In this document: one piece after another, positions 1-13,300 of the stretch | Numbering within the stretch: position 1 is the first letter of the stretch | Layout: each line of letters starts with the position of its first letter | From: Haliclystus octoradiatus | Taxonomy: Eukaryota > Cnidaria > Staurozoa > Stauromedusae > Haliclystidae | Assembly: GCA_916610825.1 (NCBI GenBank) | Contig: OU744449.1 | Coordinates: 18,693,344-18,757,343, forward strand | Direction: 5' to 3' | DNA length: 64,000 nucleotides | Made by a program: the position numbers and the translations under genes | Notes under the pieces: generated by a model | Databases searched by the model: none | Seen by the model: the letters and a program-made list of their open reading frames with translations, nothing else | What the model was told of the DNA's origin: nothing

Positions 1-1500
1 AGTTTCTACTTATTAATTTTGTAATAAAAATAAACGATAAAATAGACATTGATTTAGCTTTCGACATTGCTTATGTCATCTTCAGAAATATATTTTTTAA
101 TAGAAAAATTATTTAAAATACATGGGTTTAAAAGTGTTAAGTTATACAATATGCTAGAAGCAGGATGCGTTTATAACAAAAGATTATTATAGAAAAAGGC
201 AAGAACAATAGCTTTTCAATATCCTGCTGGGAAAGGCCGAGATTTGATTGAGTCAGACTAAGTGTTGAGGTTTGGCTTGATTCGCCTGATTGCAAGCATT
301 TCATGAATTAGGCAGTCAAATTTCTCTTTGCATTTTTTCAAAATTTTAAAATTGTTTGCAAAAACAGATCTTCCGTGTTGTTGATTTACATGTGCGTAAA
401 CAGCAGACCCTTTTCTCTTGTGCTCGTCAATGCGTTGATGCAAGTGTCGGCAGATATATCCGACATAATTCGCTTCACACGAATCACACTGGAAACTATA
501 TACAACACATTGACGAGACAAGAGAGCCGGTTTTGGTTCACACACATGTAAATCATTTTGTATTTTCCTACTTGTAAATACTGACCTAAGATTTTTCCCG
601 ATTTTTGAACTCAAATCAGATAACTGACGCTTGATGGAATTAGCAGAAACTTGATCCTTAAAAGGTAGCACAATGTTCATGTCATCAGGATTCTTGCTTG
701 CAATAGGCAAATCAGGCCCACACTCAATCCGACTCTTTTTTAATCTAGAAATATAAAAATTAATAATTGATAAAGGATATTTTAAATTTAAAAATGTTTT
801 TCGCAATCTTTCACATTCCCCTTGAAAATATTCATCCTTTGATGATAAACGGGAGGCCCGATTTAACATAGTTTGCACTAAGGCCTTTTTATACTTTTCG
901 TCGACGTGACTCTGGAAGTGTAGAAGTAAGCCACTATCCGTCTTTTTTTGAAGCACTTCAGTTTCAATTTTACCGTTTTCGTTTTTAACTAATACACCCA
1001 AAAACGGTAATGTTTTATTTTGTTGAATTTCCATTGTAAACCGTAGGTTGGCATTTATGTTGTTTAATTTTTCTAAAAATTGCTCCGCACAATCAATTGT
1101 TGGCATTATTGCAAGTGTGTCGTCCACATACCGATAGTATTGTGATGGAAGCGCACTATTGGTTTTCATTGTCTCTTCTATGTTACATAAAAAACAATTA
1201 GCCATGATCGGGCCTAATGGTGAACCCATGGCAACACCTTCTATTTGCTGGTATAGATTTCCTTCAAACGTGAATAGCTGGTTTTTAGTTGCAATTTGAA
1301 GTAACTCTTTTAAATTAGATTCTGTTAGTGCCATGTCATAAGTATTATTAGACCAATTATTAGCGAAGCCTTTTCAACTATAATAAGGATTGTTTCATCA
1401 ACTGGCACATTCGTAAATAATGATTCAACGTCGTATGAAACTAGGACGTCATTAGAGGAAATATTACATGTTTTTATACTTTCCGTGAAGCTGTAGATGT
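1..1500 (-). mobile_element. Penelope-like retroelement, 5'-truncated inverted copy
   Basis: Read on the minus strand this is a close copy (about 97% by eye) of 2331-3836: the second half of a reverse transcriptase, a GIY-YIG endonuclease and a 240-bp 3' tail. It joins the plus-strand copy head to head near base 1500, where homology stops abruptly. Such 5'-truncated inverted neighbours are a known habit of Penelope-like elements. The outer end near base 10 differs from the end of the plus copy. Confidence 0.88.
258..1334 (-). CDS. Penelope-like reverse transcriptase (C-terminal half) plus GIY-YIG endonuclease
   Basis: A continuous 358-residue frame. Residues about 30-70 hold the RT segment GVAMGSPLGPIMAN and the catalytic YRYVDDTLAI. 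The C-terminal 90 residues hold a GIY-YIG nuclease (VVYSF then NYVGYICRHLHQRIDEH) preceded by a CxxC pair (CDSC), the Zn-binding signature of Penelope endonucleases. The palm motif A half is absent because the copy is 5' truncated, so it should be inactive. In this copy the RT-to-endonuclease linker is open, unlike in the neighbouring plus-strand copy. Confidence 0.85.
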   Translation of the reverse strand: MALTESNLKELLQIATKNQLFTFEGNLYQQIEGVAMGSPLGPIMANCFLCNIEETMKTNSALPSQYYRYVDDTLAIMPTIDCAEQFLEKLNNINANLRFTMEIQQNKTLPFLGVLVKNENGKIETEVLQKKTDSGLLLHFQSHVDEKYKKALVQTMLNRASRLSSKDEYFQGECERLRKTFLNLKYPLSIINFYISRLKKSRIECGPDLPIASKNPDDMNIVLPFKDQVSANSIKRQLSDLSSKIGKNLRSVFTSRKIQNDLHVCEPKPALLSRQCVVYSFQCDSCEANYVGYICRHLHQRIDEHKRKGSAVYAHVNQQHGRSVFANNFKILKKCKEKFDCLIHEMLAIRRIKPNLNT

Positions 1501-3836
1501 CGAGCTCTCTTCTACGCTATACATGTATTATGAAACATATCATTACTATCAAAAATAATCATTACCAAAAAGTTATAACTACACATACTAATAAAATTTC
1601 TAGAATGATGGCTTGTTCAACGGATATTAATAAGCATATTAAGAATTTATCATCTACCCGATTATCATATTTTGAAAAGTTGGTTATTTCCTGTGGTTTG
1701 AAATTTGCATTACCCCAAAGCACTTCTTCAATTAAAAATGACATATGGGCTGGATTCGAAAAGGCCTGTCGGATGCTAGATCGATCAACTTGCATTTCAG
1801 CAGACCAAAAACAATTAGCATTTACTACGTTAAGATCAATTGCCGTCAATTATAGGAGCCGAAAAGGGCCTAGAGCACCAAAGCAACTTCTACGAGCTGT
1901 AAATAGCCTAAAGAAAAAGGACGATATTATAATTACAAAACCTGATAAAGGTAATGGCGTAGTCATTATGGATAAAGTTGACTATATTCGTTTACTACTT
2001 GAGGCATCAGTTAATCAAACAGATAAATTTATATTAATACAGGAAAATCAAAAACGAGGTAGAGGTCGCCCTCGTAAAGTAGACCATCCACTATTAGAAA
2101 AAGAACGGGAGTTTTCAAAAATTATGAAAGCTATTTTACCATCTAGAGCAGCAGCAGCCCTCTCGCCTGTTGGTTCTAGACTTGCTCATATATATGGTTT
2201 GCCAAAAACACACAAGCCGGTTTAATCCATGTGGCCTATATTATCTGCAACGAACTCTTACAATTTTAAATTAGCCAAATGGTTAGATGCAAAACTGAGC
2301 CCCTTATCTACGAATGAATATACTGTCAATGACATCTACAGCTTCACAGAAAGTATAAAAACATGTAATATTTCCTCTAATGACGTCCTAGTTTCATACG
2401 ACGTTGAATCATTATTTACGAATGTGCCAGTTGATGAAACAATCGATATTATAGTTGAAAAGGCTTTCGCTAATAATTGGTTTAATAATACTTATGACAT
2501 GGCACTAACAGAATCTAATTTAAAAGAGTTACTTCAAATTGCAACTAAAAACCAGCTATTCACGTTTGAAGGAAATCTATACCAGCAAATAGAAGGTGTT
2601 GCCATGGGTTCACCATTAGGCCCGCTCATGGCTAATTGTTTTTTATGTAACATAGAAGAGACAATGAAAACCAGTAGTGCGCTTCCATCACAATATTATC
2701 GGTATGTGGACGACACACTTGCAATAATGCCAACAATTGATTGTGCGGAGCAATTTTTAGAAAAATTAAACAACATACATGCCAACCTACGGTTTACAAT
2801 GGAAATTCAACAAAATAAAACATTACCGTTTTTGGGTGTATTAGTTAAAAACGAAAACGGTAAAATCGAAACTGAAGTGTTTCACAAAAACACAGATAGT
2901 GGCTTACTTCTACACTTCCAGAGTCACGTCGACGAAAAGTATAAAAAGGCCTTAGTGCAAACTATGTTAAATCGGGCCTCCCGTTTATCATCAAAGGATG
3001 AATATTTTCAAGGGGAATGTGAAAGATTGCGAAAAACATTTTTAAATTTAAAATATCCTTTATCAATTATTAATTTTTACATTTCTAGATTAAAAGAGTC
3101 GGATTGAGTGTGGACCTGATTTGCCTATTGCAAGCAAGAATCCTGATGGCATGAACATTGTGCTACCTTTTAAGGATCAAGTTTCTGCTAATTCCATCAA
3201 GCGTCAGTTATCTGATTTGAGTTCAAAAATCGGGAAAAACCTTAGGCCAGTATTTACAAGTAGGAAAATACAAAATGATTTACATGTGTGTGAACCAAAA
3301 CCGGCTCTCGTGTCTCGTCAATGTGTTGTATATAGTTTCCAGTGTGATTCGTGTGAAGCGAATTATGTCGAATATACCTGCCGACACTTGCATCAACGCA
3401 TTGACGAGCACAAGAGAAAAGGGTCTGCTGTTTACGCACATGTAAATCAACAACACGGAAAATCTGTTTCTGCAAACAATTTTAAAATTTTGAAAAAATG
3501 CAAAGACAAATTTGACTGCCTAATTCATGAAATGCTTGCAATCAGGCGAATCAAGCCAAACCTCAACACTCAGTCTGACTCAATCAAATCTCGGCTTTTC
3601 CCAGCAGGATATTGAAAAGCTATTGTTCTTGCCTTTTTCTACAATAATCTATTGTTATTAACGCATCCTGCTTCTAGCACATTGTATAACTTAACACTTT
3701 TAAGCCCATGTATTTTAAATAATTTTTCTTTTAAAAAATATATTTCTGAAGATGACATAAGCAATGTTGAAAGCTCAATCAACGTCTATTTTATCGTTTA
3801 TTTTTATTACAAAAGAAAAAATGAATTAATAATTTA
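1501..3836 (+). mobile_element. Penelope-like retroelement, longer copy
   Basis: Contains, in order, an N-terminal region (SCGLKFALP and IITKPDKGNGVVIMD), RT motif A (LVSYDVESLFTNVPVDET), YVDD, the GIY-YIG endonuclease and an AT-rich 3' tail. The usual Penelope N-terminal block with LRFL..C..VIPKG is missing, so this copy also seems 5' truncated or starts late. Its tail (3616-3836) repeats, inverted, at 1-240. It lies in a UNK intron or upstream of it. Confidence 0.88.
1536..3615 (+). pseudogene. Penelope-like RT/endonuclease gene, split into three frames
   Basis: Three consecutive blocks at about 1536-2225, 2229-3107 and 3121-3615 together read as one Penelope protein of roughly 690 residues. 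The first ends at GLPKTHKPV, the second starts with the expected xPILSA and carries the palm with YVDD, and the third is the GIY-YIG domain. In the third block the tyrosine-glycine of NYVGY reads NYVEY, a change near the nuclease core. The copy therefore looks inactive, though only lightly decayed. Confidence 0.8.
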
Positions 3837-4232
3837 AACACAACCCCATCAGAATCTGAAAATGTTTAGGTTCTGACAATTACAGACATTCAGGAACTAC
3901 GCTATCAATTCAAAACAATTCAAAACTTTTATTACTTGTATAGTAAATGTTATTCTTTGGAAAAAACTAGTATTATTTCATCAATTTCCGTATGCTTTTG
4001 AGAAACTGCTTTATTAAAAAACAATTTACCATACTGTTGTCCGGCAAATTGTCGGTTACATCCGTCATATTGACGGATATACTTCTAACTATTATTTCAA
4101 TGCCTGCAGCCACTAACAAAATGGTTTTTATTCTAGATGTAGTTTTTGTAATTTCCCTGTTGATACATTCTGCTTTTGTTCGTCCAGTCTACTTATAATA
4201 TTGGATTCTTATTTTGTCTCTTTTTTATTCAG

Positions 4233-4317
4233 ATATATAAATCAACAAAATGCAATGACATGCAACAGACTGGTCATTGTCCTAGGGGTCCATTCTGTGC
4301 ATTTGCTCATGTTGAAC
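4233..4317 (+). CDS. UNK: UNK exon: final CCCH zinc finger
   Basis: Preceded by a pyrimidine tract and AG, followed by GTAAGT. Starts IYKSTKCNDMQQTGHC, nearly identical to the vertebrate finger, and ends FAHVE plus one base. Confidence 0.95.
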
Positions 4318-7300
4318 GTAAGTTATCTTTAGCCTATGGCCTTACCGACACTGTGGCACAAAAATGAAGGAACACGGCTCAGCTTAAATATAATGTCGCT
4401 GAAACATTTTGCAGTCAATGGAATATGTGCATGCACAACATTTAAAATTACATCAGATTTCAATTGCATTGCAATCCAACAGATTTCATTTTTAATAATG
4501 TACTTTGTCATTGCAATCCTTAAGAAAAGTCTTTAAATATTTAAAATCAACATATCTTTCATCTATCAATTTATCCCTGCAAAATAGGCTCACTGCTTCA
4601 AAATCAAATATAATTTTTGTAAACTTTTTCACAAACAGTTCATGAAGAAATGCAATTTCATGTTGATGAATTCATTTCTGTTGAAATGTCAATGAGGTTT
4701 CACAGTCAGTATCAGTACATTATTTTGTCTATGTACATTGTACACTGCACTGACATATGGTAATTGCATAGCGTGAATATACTGTATTTGTTTTGTTTTA
4801 CAGAAGAGTGTAATTTAAGTACTTCGTGTGGGTCTGGTTCAATATCGATTATTCAAGATAAAGAGGTGTGTATTTAAAAATATGCATCTACTATTATCAA
4901 CTTTCTGTATTTTTACAAGCTCATCAGTCATCACACAAGGCAAGTCAAGGACGAACATCTTTGAAAATATTACGGAGGCTGGCATCAGATTGCACTGTCC
5001 ATCAGATTTCATCGACAGTGCAATCCCTCTTAGTGGGCCGGAGGGAAACTTCCCTAACATTTTCGAGATTGTGCTTTGTATTACCTTTACTTTTATCATC
5101 AAAATGTTGATGTGTCTATCAGACAGTGCGGAAGGTGCGATCCCTCTGATCGGGGGCATGCTCTCCTGAAAAATGATTGAGATTAAGCTTTTTAAGTATT
5201 ATATATATAATATCTAGGTTGCCACTTTAGCGGTAAGCGTGCTTTTTTAAATAATTATGTGATTAAACTTCTTGTAAAGTAATTGTGATAGTTTACAGCT
5301 ATATGTTTGTTCCAAGTATAATAGTTAAAATATTGCCTTCTATGTATGTGTAGCCTGATGTGTTTGGGTTTGAAATATATTTAACTCTATTGTAACACTA
5401 ACACTTCGTCACCTGTGTCAAAAAGGATATATAATGAAAATAGCTTTTAAAAAGATTATTATTATTGGGAATAGCTGTCCCTTCTGCCATCCACCTGTTC
5501 ACAAGACCATATGTACACTCTCTCTTGTGTACAGTGCAATTTTTAGGTCTTTGATTGACAAATTATTTGGTTTCTGCTTTCAACGTCTAAAAGTACCATC
5601 TTTATTGACTTGTGTTTTTCCTCCTTTCTCCCAGGTAGGATTTTCTAGTATGTGGGATCCTCTACGAAAGCCAGATGAAGATGACGGTGTCTCTGATGTG
5701 AGTGTTTCCCTTGATCCTATACTTCACTACATGCTTTGAACATCAACTAACATGGATTCTCTGTTTCAAGGATTATGTTTGTTTAAATAACACATATAGT
5801 AATGCGTTTAAGAAATTTCAGTTATATTTTTGCCTCACTAATGTCATTGTAAATGTCAATGTAGTAAGTATTAAACAAATAGTTCATACATTCCGTGAAC
5901 TATGCTCAGATAGCACCACGAGCGGCAGATAAGGAGAAAACAAGAAGGCATCAGAAAATTACGCGCCGTCTCAGCAAGTAAATTTTTGCCTTTCAGTTTT
6001 CTCCTGGAGTGACGCAAGTGGTGCTATCAGAGCATAGTTCACGGAAAGTATGAACTATTTGATGAGCATTTGTTGATCTTACGATCCATGATCAAGTATG
6101 TATGAGAACTGTACGCTTGCCTTGAATTTTTGAAAGCTGCGAGGAGGAAATTGATATTTCTCTTCTTGAAATTAAAAGAATGGATGCTTGACATTGTTTT
6201 CTTACATAATCATGGATTTTTATCTTTAAAAAATATTTTTTATTTCTTGTGTGTTATTTATTATGGAAGGAAATGTGTCTCACCTATAATTTGAAGAATA
6301 TCGTAAAAAGCTGTGAACGCGAAGTAAGAAATAAAATAAAGAAAGATTTCTTGACTAAATCTTTACTAATTGCCTATTTTTTACAAATTGCAAGAGTAAA
6401 TCGTAGCAAATCCTTGTTAAGTTCTAAATCTTGATATTAACCGGAGCTATGTAGTTGTGCAAAATTCAGACATGGAAATGTTCAGTCTTTTTCTACCTTT
6501 ATAAACTCCAAGATGTGTCTTTATCAGTCTATTATTAATCAATAATCTTATTTATTTTCAACATTTGAACTTTCATGCCTGCAAAAATTAGCCTTGAAAA
6601 ATTAATGATAATAATCAGGTTGTGATACTTGAAGTAGCAGTGATGTGTTAGGTACACTGTATTAAAAAATTAAAGTAAACATACAAGGAATATTGCACTC
6701 GTATGAAGGGTCCAACAAAACCTGGTAGCCTGGCATCTAGGTTTTCCAGAATGCTGGCCAAGGCTAAAGATGATTAAATCTGAGAATTGGCGTTATTTCA
6801 AGAACCCTTTTCGGTAAACAATTATGAAAAACATGTTTGAAAATAATTCCGATTTTTGGCACAAAAACATGTTGATAGTACTCATATTATTTACAATTGG
6901 CTAATGTAACTCGTATGTCTTTGTTTGTATTCCTGCTGTATTATTCTTTGTTACAATTTCATGTAGCTATTCTCAAAGAATCTCAGTCTTATGCACCAGT
7001 CATGTTCAGTAGATTCCCCTCTGTCATCTCCGAGTAGTAATTCTGCAGCAATGACTAGATCACACAGGTCAATGTCTATGTCTGGTACGTATAGCTCTGT
7101 CGCTGAGCATGGCCTTACGCATCCAATCTCACCACTTAGTAGCAGTCTACCAACCTATGAAAAAGCACCTGGATCTGGCCGGCGAAGTAGCAGTAGAGAT
7201 GGAGACTCACAGGTAATACAATCGCCCAATTTTAATCACACAGAAGATGCAGTCTTTTATGTAGAGGACATTTTTCTATTGAAATAAAACTCTGGTTCCT

Positions 7301-10300
7301 GCCCTTTTCCGATTGATATCCAGCAAGAATGATTCCAATATCAATTTCATGTGAGGTTTACTTTTATATAACTTAACTGACTGTGCTAAAAAGAGACCTT
7401 GATTAACTGCAGCAAGTTTGAATCCAGATAATATCGTTAATAATCAATATTAATTTTATTTATTCAACATTATCATCTGTTGCTTCTTCGTTTGCTTGCA
7501 ATGTCGTAATTATAAGACTGAAATATAAACATTTCATGAAAACAAAAATGAAATTGAGATTATTCCTTAGCTCTTGTCTTGGCATCCTACTATTACAATC
7601 AGACTTGCTTAATTAATATCCCCCCTGGTGTGGATGAAAATTATGACATTGGGCAGGGTGGACTATTCAGTAAAGTACGACCATGAGAGTTAGTACGGAG
7701 AATGAAAAATAGCAATCAGTTTTATGCAGAGATATTATGCAGGATGAGAAATTAAAAAAAAGGGTTGTTAAACGAATTTGACTATCTACTTGTATTAATA
7801 ATACTGTCTGTTTATATATCACAATATTTCAATATTTCTATATTTCTATATTTCTGTGTCTGTCCGGGACTTATGTACGTCTTACTGGCGAAATATTACA
7901 GATAATCCGTTGTCGGGAAATTATGCAAACATTTATGTCGAGATAACCGTGCACAGTAACAAATTTGTTGTATGAAAAGTATGGGTCTATGACGTTGTTT
8001 TAAAATAATATACTTCATCTGATATTTTATTTGATATCATTGTATTAAAAAATTCAGAGATTTGAAAAATTTCATAGGTCGATATTCTAGCGGGCAGCCA
8101 AATCGAATTCAAACTGAAATCTCCAGAACAAAAATATTTTGCTTTGAATTTAAAAGCTGCGTGTAAATTGTTTGAACAAGTGAAACTTGAAACTGAATCC
8201 GTTTTATGGTAATTAAAACAATATGAAATACTGAATTACATTGAATTACCAGTATAACTAGGCCAAAAAAAAAATGCTTTGAAATCAAATAAACGTAGAA
8301 CTATTTCATGTAGTGTTGATATCAGCAATACATATAGCGCGGCACAAACGCTATGAAAATTAAAGAGACTTTAGGTCTTCAATTTATTAATGAAACAAAA
8401 TGCCGTTCATTACTTTTCTCAAAATCGAGATACAAACATTTCACTTTTAAAAAGGCTAAATTGATATATAACTTGTGAGATCACTGAGCAAACAATCTGT
8501 TTTGAAATGAATAATCTATCGCGGGGCATAAAAACAAATTAACTTGCAAGAAATTTCAAAATGACGTTGGCGTTCGAATAATTCGAAAAAATATTCAAAG
8601 TTCGAATAGATTATCTGTCTACAGTCTAAAATTACAGAGTTCAGAATTAATCAAGGCATTACACAAAAGTATTTCTATTATTTAGTATTCAATATAAAAA
8701 TATGAATCATTTGGTTATGAGCAGGCTGGCTTTTATTTTCAGATTTTGCTTCCATAATTAACGAAGGAATTGTAAACATGGATTAAAATTAAATTTCATT
8801 TTGTTGACTTGCTATAAGAATCAGACACAGTATGTTACTACAGTTTCGAGAATAAAAATAGCGGTGTCTTGTTCTTATCGTTGATCAACATTTAATAAAG
8901 TTAAATTCAGGTATATCAAATTCAACAAAATTAAATTGAATTGAGCGTATGATTTATGATAAATAATAATTTAATATAATATTTCCAGCGATCAAAAATG
9001 GCTTTCAACTTTAAAAACACAAAAACATAATTCAAGAACATTTTTCAATAGTTAATACAGTTAAGATGAGTGTAACAAACCTTGTATTACAAAAATAAAA
9101 AGCGAAAATAGTTGCATATAATAATCGATCATAGCAAACATTATTTATTAAAATACAACTTACCATTTTCCAAATGATATCCAAATAAAAACTATGCGAG
9201 CGGCATAATCTCCGAACAAGATTTATAAACATAATTGCAGGTTCTCTGAGTTAATACAGTAGTCAATATTAAGTTAACAACCATATTTTATCGAAGCAGA
9301 AAGTAAACCCTATAAGAATAAAATATAAATAGTCTTTTATTCGAGATAATTCTGACAAAGAAAGATCATTTCATATCGCGATCAAATGCATGGTAAAGTA
9401 GATTCATTTTCTATAAAAGTAAGTCCTTTTCATCATATATCATAACATGAGCAAATAAATATTACCATCGGCTATGGTATTTATATATCTTTGAAGCTGC
9501 ACTAAACATGTCCACTCTATAAATCATCACGTCCGTTTCAATAAATTCTGAATAAATATTCATATTACGAATCTGGCAAAATGAGTTGTTTTCGTTTTTC
9601 TATCAAAACAACCAATTTATTCATAATCGTCTTTTCTTTCATTCGACTTCTGTAAGGTTTTATAAATAGCGCGGGAAATATTGACAACAAAATGTAACAT
9701 AATGTCAATATAGAATTAATATAGCGATTTATTATAGAATTTTATTTCATTTTAATAGAATGTTGATCCTCCCATTCTTGAAAATTTGATAACAAGAAGC
9801 ACTACGAGGCTTATTTTGCACGTCTTGTTTTTAGTTATAAAATTCTATTTTCAACTAACTCTTAGTATTTTGATAGACTGCCATGAAAATCACAGGCCTA
9901 CTTGTTGAGATTGTTAAGATCAAAAATATATAGGCACATATACTATCATATGATAATATTATCAGATGTTATAAATATATTGCAATAAAGATTTGTAAAT
10001 CCAAACCGAGCGGAATCCGATTGTATCGTGCCGGATTCGGGTTGATATTTGAGGTCTTCGGATCGGATCGGATTTGAAGTGTTTTTTTATTGATGATTTC
10101 AGATTTCGAAATTTGATTGGTTATTTGTAATTTGTAATAATTAATGTGCTTTGACTTCCATTCAGCACATCAAATTAAGTTTTTCCGTGTAGATATAGTT
10201 ACGGTAAAGGTATTAATTTTACCGGTGGCCTCTATACATTTCAATCGACTCAATTGATGTGAAATGAATTGAATTTTTATGAAGGAAATGATTAAGACAT

Positions 10301-13300
10301 CTTGAGTAATTGTAAATCGTTTCAATGCGTATTATTTTTCATGTTCTAAAGTTTTATCACACAAGGTCCATTATGGACCAACACTCATTGCTAGTACTTT
10401 ATAACATAAACCATTATTTATGTATTATTATATGAGAATATGTTGCTTTCCAGTTGTTCTCTCAGTTTTCATATGGCTCTGAACCTAGAACACCATCAAA
10501 GATATTATCATCCTCCCAATCACCGTTTTATACATCAACCGCAATAGAATCAGTATTAGAGAATGCAATGAATGACGTTATTGATGATTATGATACTTCT
10601 GAAATGGATAGAGATTTAAATGATGCTGCATCACTTGGTTCATCACTTAGTGGTACTAATACATTAGGACAGTTAACGTCAATGGGATCTGATCCTGTAT
10701 CGATACCTGGATCGATACCTAGACATGCATCATTCACATCACAGAATTCAATGTCTCCTACTTCACCAATGATATCTAGCCATGGTTATTTTCAAAATCA
10801 GGTTAGTCGTGTGACTTGCAACAATTATGCTTTAAATCAGATCTCTATAAAATAGTTTGATCTATAGATTTCGGTGTGTGATCGAGTGGATAAATAAATC
10901 TCATATTTCTAGTCTTTATAATTGACACCGTGATACTTCAATATTTTCCAAATGAGTCAGAATATGGATCTCTGCCAAAAGAATACTCATCTGGGTCCTG
11001 TTTCACAGGCTCTTAATTCTTGAAAACGTTGTACTTTTTGGAAAACCCACTTTATGCAGGACCCTGTCAGCTCATCTGAATAGACGATGATAAGGATGAT
11101 TCTTAATTAAGTATATAGACTCAATAATGCTGTGATTCTGTCTGTATTTCAGTCGCTTGGTTATGGTCCTAGTCAATCTATGAAATCAGGTAGTTTACCT
11201 GGCTCATCGTTGTTTGAAATTTCAGCTCAGTCTCCTAAAATGCAGTCACCTCATTTGACGTCACCCTCAGGCCTGAGTTCTAATAATGATGTACATAGAC
11301 TTGCCGAAGAGGTGTTAACGTTAAGGAGTAGACTAGCATCATGGGAAGAATCATGGACGCAAGCCAAACATGCATGCGAGGCATGGAAAAGAGAGGTTAC
11401 AGAAAAAACGGATCATTTACAGAAATCGGAACGAGAAAGATTACAAGCTAACATGAAATTAATGGAGGTGAGTTTTATCCTGTTGTATTTATAAAATTGA
11501 TTAAGATTTAGTAATACTATAATAGTAATACTATTACTGTGTATAAAAGTACTGTGTTGTCTTTGCTTTATCAATAGTATCGACTGCCATAAATGCAGAG
11601 CTATTTATAATGATAAATCAACGCAAAAAATCAGACATTCCTATTTGCTACTAATAGTTTTACGCCGTTGTGGCGATCATCGATCAATTTAGTTTATTAA
11701 TCGATTAAATTGCCTGGTGATCGCCACAAAGGCATACAACTATTAGTAGCAAATGTGAAATGTCTAACTTTTTGCATTGATTTATCTTTATAATAGTACT
11801 ACTAAAATTTGCTATAAATCATATCATTGTTGAAATTCGCCTCACTGATTTCTTCTTATCATTGCTGATGCTCATTGCTTATTGTTTCATGATTCCAGAC
11901 ATAAAAATTTTCAGAGTTTTAGCGGATTTCAGACTAGTTCCACACTTGTGAACTGTAAATATTGCCTTTCCCCCTTTGGAATCCATTGTCTAGATGTCCT
12001 CGATGTCAGACTATTTTTGAAATTTGAATTCTCATGCCTGAATTTCATGGATGTTGATGTAATAGTTTATTTGGCCGGATCTTAAGTTGCAATGGGACCT
12101 GATAAAATTCACATTAAAGTAAACAAAAACTACTCCCTAATGTTATTGATATTTGATTGTCTGTGTTTGATTTCTGGTCTTGGATCAAAACCGAGAATTG
12201 AAGATACATGAGGTTTTAATCTAAGTTTGAAACAACAAAGCAAACTCTTGTGAAACTGATTGCTGTTAAAAAGCAAATCAAAATCTCATCCGCAATCCAA
12301 AGAAAGATTTCAATTCACTAAACTCAAACGTTAGAATGTTGTAACTTTTAGCGGATTTGAAACACTATTTTTGAAATTCTCACTTTAGTAAATTATAGAC
12401 TTTGACTTTTGGTAACCCTGCTCCTTCTAATGATATTGGCAGCATTTTACTAGCAGCCATCACTCATGTAAATATGCTTGTTAGCATTCAGAATCAAAGA
12501 CCATGAAAGCTAAGGTTGTTTGAGAACAGTCATTGTAGATTGTTTTGGTTTGAATTTACATTGCAGGTTGAAAGTGAATTGAATAATCTTCGTTTGGAAT
12601 TAGGCGATCAAGGAGGTGGACCTCATTTACATACAATTAAATCATTAGATGAATTAGAAGAAGTTAGTCTTATTGAATTAAAGCAGATTCAACTGCAATT
12701 AAGAATGGATTCAGATCGTCTTGAAAAGGTGAGGTTAACCCATATCCCGTTCACTTTAACACCGTAACCATGTGGTAATATCAGTAACACATTAAAAGGC
12801 TGAGTGTATTACCCAAATCAGACCGTCAAAGCTCCAGCACATCAATAATCTGTCATACTATCCTTGTCTAGGTACGTTTGTATAATGCTAAATTATAAGA
12901 GGGATCCACCAATCCTATCGACAGATAATTTTTACAGTAGGCCCACAATTTTCTGTAGACACCAGAATACAGACTAGAGTCTCCACGGAAGCTATATTGT
13001 GCAAAGGTATTGCTCCTGCGTCCCAGAGACACTCCACGCCTTACATTCCACACAGCCCCATATCTTCCCTAATTCCTTCAAATATGATTCCGATGGGCCT
13101 GCCCAGGTCCAACAAAAGTAGGAATACTGGAATTATAGATTCCGAAAGCTTGAAGTAAATTCAGAAGAAAGTTGATACTGTTATGATTTATGGGTCTAAC
13201 AAAAACATTCAGAAAAAAGATTTGAAATGCCTCTAGGATTCCAGAAGGTTGGTTCATTCATCAGACCCTGGACCCAAATTGCCTTCACATTGTGTTGTTA

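Noticed and set aside
356-577. 73-residue plus-strand frame (and its twin at 3254-3475 on the minus strand).
   Set aside because: Antisense shadow of the GIY-YIG endonuclease domain in both Penelope copies.
4828-5169. Two overlapping open frames in a GC-richer stretch of a UNK intron, possibly an extra UNK exon.
   Set aside because: Neither frame resembles unkempt, no strong acceptor/donor pair brackets it, and flanking exons already join in phase.
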